A stretch of 64,000 nt of DNA from Halosimplex rubrum. GTDB taxonomy: Archaea; Halobacteriota; Halobacteria; Halobacteriales; Haloarculaceae. The notes under the pieces are model-generated. The model saw only the letters and a list, made by a program, of their open reading frames with translations, was not told the origin of the DNA and made no database searches. Position 1 is the stretch's first letter, and each line of letters starts with the position of its first letter. This document shows, in pieces, positions 57,998 through 64,000 of the stretch. The position numbers were made by a program, and so were the translations under genes. The DNA is taken from the NCBI RefSeq assembly GCF_013415885.1, contig NZ_CP058910.1:3162001-3226000 (forward strand), in the 5' to 3' direction.

Positions 57998-60389
57998 GAG
58001 AGACACCCTGGAAGACAGCATCGACCGCGCGGCCGAGACCGTCGGCTCGGTCTGGCCGCTGCACTCCTTCGTCACGGCCAACCCCCTCGCGGGGTTCGAG
58101 GACCGGCCGTTCCACCGCGCGGTCGCCGACGCCGAGGAGCTGTTCGGCGGCCGCGGCTACCCGCACCCATCGGTGTTCCGACGGGCCTGGGAGCGCGGCC
58201 GGATCGACCCGGACGCGCTCCGCGAGGCGCTCGACGACCACGGCGTCGGCGGCGAACCCGATGCGCTGCTCGACGAGATGGCGGCCGCCGAGTCCGAGTC
58301 CGAGCGCGGGACCGGGGCCGACGCCGCGACGGAGACGGTCGACCGCGTGCTGTCGAAGTGGCTCGCCGCCTTCCTCGACCAGGGCCAGGCCGAGTGGTCG
58401 ATGCCGAACCGCGACCGGGGCTTCTACGCCGCCTGGCGCGACCTCGCCCCCTACGACGACGAGGTCCCCGGGTGCGACGACCCGTCGGACATCCCCGAGT
58501 CGCCGGTCGAAGCGCTGGAGGCCGCCCTCTCCGCGTACCCGGAGGGACAGTGGGAGAGCATCTTCGAGCGCCACCTCGCCGCCCTGCCGGGCTGGACGGG
58601 CTTCGTCAAGCAGCGGGCCGACGGCCACGCCGGGCCCTGGCAGTCGAAGTACCCGGTCTCGCTCCTCGACTATCTCGCGGTGCGGCTGACGCTGGTCGAC
58701 CTGCTGGACGCGCCCGTCGAACCCGACGGCGCCGACCGGGAGGCGGCCGACGACTGCGACGAGGTACCGCTGGCCGAGGTCTGGCTGACCGCCTGGGAGA
58801 GGAGCCACCGCGCCCGCCTGCTCGACGGCATCGACCGGTCGGTGGCGGAGCCGTCGGCCGACGGCGACGAGCGCCCGGCCGCCCAGCTCGTCTTCTGTAT
58901 CGACACCCGCTCGGAGGTCGTCCGCCGTCACGTCGAGGCGACCGGCCCGTACGAGACCCACGGCTACGCGGGCTTTTTCGGCGTTCCCATGCGCTACCAG
59001 GGGTACGATTCGAAGGTGGAGATCGACGCCTGCCCGCCGGTCGTCGACCCGAAACACCGCGTCGCCGAACGCCCCCAACCCGACCGCCGTGAGCGGAAGG
59101 CGGCCCACGACCGGTGGACGAAGCTCGCGGCGGCCGGCCGGAAGCACCTCAAGTCGCTCAAGACCAACGTGGCCGCCGCGTTCACCTTCGTGGAGGGCGG
59201 CGGGAGCGCCTACGGCGCGGCGATGGCCGCCCGGACCCTGCTGCCGTCGGCCGTCGCCGACCTTTCCGACGCCGTCGACGAGCGCGTCCCGTCGCAGGCG
59301 GAGTTCTGCGAGCCCGCGCTCGACCGTCCCGTCGACGGGGACGCCGAGGGTGACCTCCCGCGGGGGATGACCGTCGAAGAGAAGGCCGGCTACGCGGAGA
59401 CGGCCTTCGAGCTGATGGGCTGGGAGGAGTTCGCCCGGCTGGTCGTCTTCGCGGGCCACGCGAGCGAGACGACGAACAACCCGTTCGATTCGAGCCTCGA
59501 CTGCGGCGCCTGCGCCGGCAACCCCGGCGGCCCGAACGCCCGCGTGCTCGCCGCGATCTGCAACGACGCGGAAGTCAAGCGCGAACTCCGCGAGCGCGGG
59601 TTCGAGATCCCGGACGACACCGTCTTCCTCGCCGGCGAGCACAACACTACCACCGACGAGATCGAGCTGTTCGACGCTCACGTCCCCGAGAGCCACCGCG
59701 CGGACCTCGAACGCCTCCGCTCGGACCTCGAAGAGGCGCGGGCCGGCGCCGCGGCCGAATGCGCCGAGTCGATGCCCGGGAGCGACCCCGACGACGGCGT
59801 CCGCGAGGCCAAACGCCGGACGGCCGACTGGGCGGAGACCCGCCCCGAGTGGGGGCTGGCCGGCAACGCGTCGTTCGTCATCGGGCCGCGCGAGCTGACC
59901 GAGGGCCGGGACCTCGACGGGCGGGCCTTCCTCCACTCCTACGACTGGACGACCGACCCCGACGGGGACGCCCTGGAGGCGATCGTGACGGGGCCGCTCG
60001 TGGTCACCCAGTGGATCAACAGCCAGTACTACTTCGCGACGGTGGACAACGCCGTCTACGGGAGCGGCTCGAAGGTCACGCAGAACCCCCGCGGCAACGT
60101 CGGCGTCGTGCAGGGCAACGGCGGCGACCTGATGACCGGGCTCCCCCTCCAGTCGCTCAAGGTGGCCGACGACCGGCCGTACCACCAGCCGCTCCGGCTC
60201 ACGGCGGTGATCCACGCGCCGGTCGAACGCGTCACCGACGTCCTCGCCCGCCACGAGGAGGTCGCGAGGCTGTTCGACAACGGCTGGGTCTCGCTCACGG
60301 TCGTGGACCCGGAGCAGGACGACGCGGCCGTCCACTACCAGGGCGACCTGGAGTGGGAACCGCGGCCGGCGAAGCCGCTCGCCCACTGA
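57987..60389 (+). CDS. dabA: DabA: carbonic-anhydrase-like subunit (DUF2309)
   Basis: An 800-residue DUF2309 protein. The zinc-binding residues of the family are present: Cys304 and Asp306 (VFCIDTRSE), His491 (VVFAGHASETTNNPF) and Cys506 (SLDCGACAGNPGGP). The spacing His to Cys is 15 residues, as in the known DabA of Halothiobacillus (His524, Cys539). The N-terminal motif PLHSFVTANPLAGFED is also typical. With DabB it should form an energised vectorial CO2 hydratase that builds up cytoplasmic bicarbonate. All key residues are intact. Confidence 0.9.
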   Translation: MTLERDTLEDSIDRAAETVGSVWPLHSFVTANPLAGFEDRPFHRAVADAEELFGGRGYPHPSVFRRAWERGRIDPDALREALDDHGVGGEPDALLDEMAAAESESERGTGADAATETVDRVLSKWLAAFLDQGQAEWSMPNRDRGFYAAWRDLAPYDDEVPGCDDPSDIPESPVEALEAALSAYPEGQWESIFERHLAALPGWTGFVKQRADGHAGPWQSKYPVSLLDYLAVRLTLVDLLDAPVEPDGADREAADDCDEVPLAEVWLTAWERSHRARLLDGIDRSVAEPSADGDERPAAQLVFCIDTRSEVVRRHVEATGPYETHGYAGFFGVPMRYQGYDSKVEIDACPPVVDPKHRVAERPQPDRRERKAAHDRWTKLAAAGRKHLKSLKTNVAAAFTFVEGGGSAYGAAMAARTLLPSAVADLSDAVDERVPSQAEFCEPALDRPVDGDAEGDLPRGMTVEEKAGYAETAFELMGWEEFARLVVFAGHASETTNNPFDSSLDCGACAGNPGGPNARVLAAICNDAEVKRELRERGFEIPDDTVFLAGEHNTTTDEIELFDAHVPESHRADLERLRSDLEEARAGAAAECAESMPGSDPDDGVREAKRRTADWAETRPEWGLAGNASFVIGPRELTEGRDLDGRAFLHSYDWTTDPDGDALEAIVTGPLVVTQWINSQYYFATVDNAVYGSGSKVTQNPRGNVGVVQGNGGDLMTGLPLQSLKVADDRPYHQPLRLTAVIHAPVERVTDVLARHEEVARLFDNGWVSLTVVDPEQDDAAVHYQGDLEWEPRPAKPLAH

Positions 60390-60403
60390 GAGGCTCGCGA
60401 CGG

Positions 60404-60430
60404 CCGGCCGCGGAGCGCGTCCGCGGCCGG
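60404..60430. terminator. Hairpin between convergent dabA and carbonic anhydrase genes
   Basis: Perfect 11-bp stem CCGGCCGCGGA/TCCGCGGCCGG with a five-base loop. It has no T run, so it may act as a bidirectional stem-loop terminator or transcript stabiliser. Confidence 0.5.
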
Positions 60431-60431
60431 G

Positions 60432-61112
60432 TCAGTACTCCCAGATCCGGTCGATCCGGTCTTCGACCTCGGGGTGGTCGTCGCGGAGCGCGTCGACGCG
60501 CCGCTCGCCGTCGACGTTGACCACGTGGATCTCGCCGCGCTCGCCGCCGTAGACGTCCTGGAAGTCGTAGACCGCACCGACCACGTCGACGCTCTCGGGG
60601 ACTCGCTCGCTGTCGACGAGGGATTCGACCTGCTGGTCGACGTTGAACTCGACGAGGCGGTCGACCGCCCTCGCCGCGTCGAGCCCGTCGGGCAGCGCCG
60701 CCACGCCGGCTTCGAGGTGGGGCGCCAGCAGGCTCAGGCAGTGTTCGATCCCGTCCGGTTCGGTCTGGTCGTCGGCGAGCGCCCGGTAGGTCCCGGTCAC
60801 GGCGCCGCAGCCGGTGTGGCCGACGACGACGGCGGTCTCGGTGCCGGTGTGGGCGATCGGGTAGAGCACGTCGTCGGAGACCTCCTCGCCGTCCTCTCCC
60901 CGCTGGACGACGCGGTTGCCGATGTTGCCGACGGTGAAGAGGTGACCCGGCTGTTCGTTGCCCCACATCCGGTCCTGGAGCACCCGCGAGTCCGAACAGC
61001 AGACGGTGACCGCCGCCGGGTGCTGAGTGTCCTGTACGTCGTCGAAGCGGTCAGCGAACTGTTCGGCGTGACGGGCGTTCCCCGCCAGCAGGTCGACGAC
61101 CGTCCCGTTCAT
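60432..61112 (-). CDS. Beta-class carbonic anhydrase
   Basis: A 226-residue beta-carbonic anhydrase. Zinc and catalytic residues: Cys39, Asp41, Arg43 in VCCSDSRVL, and His99, Cys102 in VVGHTGCGAV. A cytoplasmic enzyme interconverting CO2 and bicarbonate. It faces dabA convergently and is only 42 bases away, which makes a functional link with the DabAB bicarbonate pump likely. ATG at 61112 selected; upstream extension is Arg-rich. Confidence 0.92.
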   Translation of the reverse strand: MNGTVVDLLAGNARHAEQFADRFDDVQDTQHPAAVTVCCSDSRVLQDRMWGNEQPGHLFTVGNIGNRVVQRGEDGEEVSDDVLYPIAHTGTETAVVVGHTGCGAVTGTYRALADDQTEPDGIEHCLSLLAPHLEAGVAALPDGLDAARAVDRLVEFNVDQQVESLVDSERVPESVDVVGAVYDFQDVYGGERGEIHVVNVDGERRVDALRDDHPEVEDRIDRIWEY

Positions 61113-61272
61113 GCGACGACCCACTCGCGGAACACGTATAGCTCTTTGAGAACGCGTACCAATCCCGCTACGGAGACGCAAGAGCGACACCCGCCCGTCA
61201 GGCAGCGTCCGAGCCCGCGTCGACGGCCGCCGGGATCCGCTCTATCACGTCGGTCGCGACGAGCCCGGTGCC

Positions 61273-61518
61273 GATTGACATCCTCCCCGCCCTAAAGGGC
61301 GAGGATTCCCCAAAGGGGATATTCAGGTTGCACGTTTCCTCGCTTCTCAAGTACGCTTTCGCGTGGAACGTCGAAGGTCGCCGTCCAGTTGTGACCAAGG
61401 ACGTACTTTTCAGTGCGTGTAGCCCTGTCAAAGAGGCCTTCCTCCCCGCATACAGCGGGCGTCAATGACGGCGGGTTCTTCAGCCCGCGAGGTAGCACGG
61501 TTCGACTCGCCCGAAGCG

Positions 61519-61530
<12 letters not shown>
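61273..61530 (-). ncRNA. Predicted omega-RNA (right-end RNA) of TnpB
   Basis: The stretch from the 3' end of tnpB to the element's right end should encode the guide RNA used by TnpB, by analogy with characterised IS200/IS605 elements. The last bases lie next to the host sequence GGCACCGGGCTCG (minus strand), which would be the guide. The sequence shows GC-rich paired segments near the end (CGCCC...GGGCG). Boundaries are inferred. Confidence 0.45.
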
Positions 61531-62568
<1,038 letters not shown>

Positions 62569-62649
62569 TACATTTGTAATTAGTCACGATTACTTAAGTA
62601 CCTGTTGGAATATCAGGCCGTGCTACCGTCAGTGGATTGTGGAGTCAAT

Positions 62650-62690
<41 letters not shown>

Positions 62691-63206
62691 TGCACTTCCG
62701 TAACGAGCCGACGACGCCAGCGAGCCGTGTTCGGCCTCGATGCGCTCGACCTCCGCGCTGTCGGGCGTGACGACGCTCCCGCTCAGGTCGCACTCCAGCG
62801 CGTGTTCGATGGCCGTCGCGTCGACGACCGTCGGCACCGCGACCCGGTCGACGATCTCCCGCACGGCCTTCGGCGTGGGCGTCTCCAGGCCCGGCCCGAC
62901 GACGAGCGCGTCGCTCCACTCGGCGACCGCCAGCACCTTCCCGACGGAGTCGGGCCTGAGCACGTCCGTCCCCGTCCGCAGCGCCGCGAGCCCGGACAGC
63001 GCCGGCGGGCCCGCGAACTCGATGCTCCCGCCGACGACCCCGACGCGCCCGCTGTCGCCTTTCTCCGAGTCGTCACCGTCGGCCAGCTCCGCGAGGAGTT
63101 CCTCCATGCCTCCGGTCGCGTCCGCCGCCCCAACAGCCCCCTGCCGGCACACGACGGCCCCGCCGTCCCGGTCGGGAACTCGGTCCGGTCCCGCGCGCTC
63201 GCACCC

Positions 63207-64000
63207 TCAACCGCGGTTGTCCTCGAACCACTCGACGGCGAAGTCGACGAGCGCGGGCTGGTCGACCAGCCGCGCGTCGGCGGCGCCGACGGTCCCGCGC
63301 TCGACGGCCCCGGGAACCCCCTCCTCGAAGGCCGCGCCCAGTTCCTCGAAGTCCGACGTGTCGGTCTCGATGTCCTCGTACTCGACGCGGACGCGCTCGC
63401 CGTCGTCGAGCACGGGGGCGTCGTTTGTCGTCCGCGCTTTCGGGAAGTCGGCGCGGTACTCCGCGAGGTGGATCGAGGTGTTGGTGTCGTACCCGGTGCC
63501 GAGCAGCAAGACGCGCCCGTCGCGGTCGTAGACCTCCGCCAGCGGCGATTTCTCGCCCAGTCCCTCGTCGTAGGCGTGGTCGGCGACGACCGCCTCGGCC
63601 CCCGCGCCCCGGGCGGCGAAGGAGACGGTCGGGTGGCGGCTCCTGACGGTGTCGGGATAGCCGCGGAAGCACTCGGCGACCGCGCCCATCCCGCGGGTCG
63701 GCGTGCTCTCCGGCCGGAACGGCGGTCGCTCGGCGCGGACCGTCTCGACCCAGTCGTCGGGGACGGGCGGGTTCGACCACATCTCGGGGTCGGTGTACTG
63801 ACCGGTGTGGGCCGGCATCACGAGCGTTCCCGTGTCCGTGACGGCCTCCCGGAGCGCGTCGACGACCGCCTGCGCGTCGCCGCAGACCCAGCCGAGCGCC
63901 GAGAGCGACGAGTGGACGAGGAGGGTGTCGCCCGGACGGACACCGAGCCCGCGGAGGTCGTCGGTCAGCGTCTCCGTCGTGGCGGGCTCGTCGACCCGGT
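63207..64000 (-). CDS. Aminoglycoside 3-N-acetyltransferase-like protein (partial, 5' end off window)
   Basis: The visible 263 residues match the AAC(3) family: LGVRPGDTLLVHSSLSALGWVCGDAQAVVDALREAV near the N-terminus, VMPAHTGQYTDPEMWSNPPVPDDW, ESTPTRGMGAVAECFRGYPDTVRSRHPTVSFAARG (with the HPT active-site region) and LLLGTGYDTNTSIHLAEYR. The family acetylates aminoglycosides, but many archaeal members act on other amines. The start codon lies beyond base 64000. It ends 100 bases before the nnrD remnant on the same strand. Confidence 0.85.
   Translation of the reverse strand, partial: RVDEPATTETLTDDLRGLGVRPGDTLLVHSSLSALGWVCGDAQAVVDALREAVTDTGTLVMPAHTGQYTDPEMWSNPPVPDDWVETVRAERPPFRPESTPTRGMGAVAECFRGYPDTVRSRHPTVSFAARGAGAEAVVADHAYDEGLGEKSPLAEVYDRDGRVLLLGTGYDTNTSIHLAEYRADFPKARTTNDAPVLDDGERVRVEYEDIETDTSDFEELGAAFEEGVPGAVERGTVGAADARLVDQPALVDFAVEWFEDNRG

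Overview
The window is haloarchaeal chromosome. GC is high, proteins are acidic, and many genes have a TATA-like box 25-35 bases before the start codon (leaderless transcription). It also carries Tat and lipobox signals, a PGF-CTERM anchor, a HalX regulator, transcription factor E, an MCM helicase, an archaeal GHMP-type shikimate kinase and AbrB-PhoU architecture. I cannot name the genus from the sequence.

Layout: (1) Bases 1 to about 13,920 are the right part of a tailed-virus (HK97-fold) provirus, all on the minus strand. Read leftwards it holds zinc-finger microproteins, a coiled-coil protein, MCM helicase, zinc-ribbon protein, DNA methyltransferase, winged-helix protein, HNH nuclease, a tRNA-like element, small membrane proteins, terminase small and large subunits, a portal with a C-terminal KTSY domain, a fused prohead protease/scaffold, and the start of the major capsid gene, which runs off the window. 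Most genes overlap by ATGA or GTGA. (2) 13,971-17,400 holds tatA, tRNA-Arg(CCT), and a small low-GC island whose ends repeat the tRNA 3' end; the island has a membrane gene, a decayed gene and a RHH-RelE/ParE toxin-antitoxin pair. (3) 17,400-31,000 holds a cytochrome P450, small regulators, and a full set of menaquinone genes from chorismate to demethylmenaquinone (menF, menD, menB, menA, menC, menE). A J-domain membrane protein, a RidA protein and an unknown gene lie among them. (4) 31,000-49,000 is core chromosome: phosphatase, archaeosortase substrate, sugar-nucleotide epimerase, Tat-exported thioredoxin-like lipoprotein, Trm56, the tfe-DUF2110-DUF5803 operon, ATP-NAD kinase-like protein, AbrB-PhoU regulator, nitrilase, DUF4349 lipoprotein, AIM24 protein and aldehyde dehydrogenase. 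(5) 49,000-56,000 holds a HalX protein with a degenerate receiver and zinc ribbon, a CDC48-type AAA ATPase, a strongly structured non-coding stretch, and shikimate kinase overlapping chorismate mutase. (6) 56,400-61,100 is a dabB-dabA inorganic-carbon module facing a beta-carbonic anhydrase gene. (7) 61,200-64,000 is an NAD(P)HX dehydratase gene with apparent internal deletions, split by a TnpB-only IS200/IS605-type element, then an aminoglycoside 3-N-acetyltransferase-like gene running off the right edge.

Most worth following up: the DabAB plus carbonic anhydrase cluster, the TnpB element with its predicted guide RNA inside a decaying gene, the three-segment hairpin at 52,553-52,615, the tRNA-bounded island, the 20-bp inverted repeats beside the viral MCM gene, and the KTSY-fused portal.
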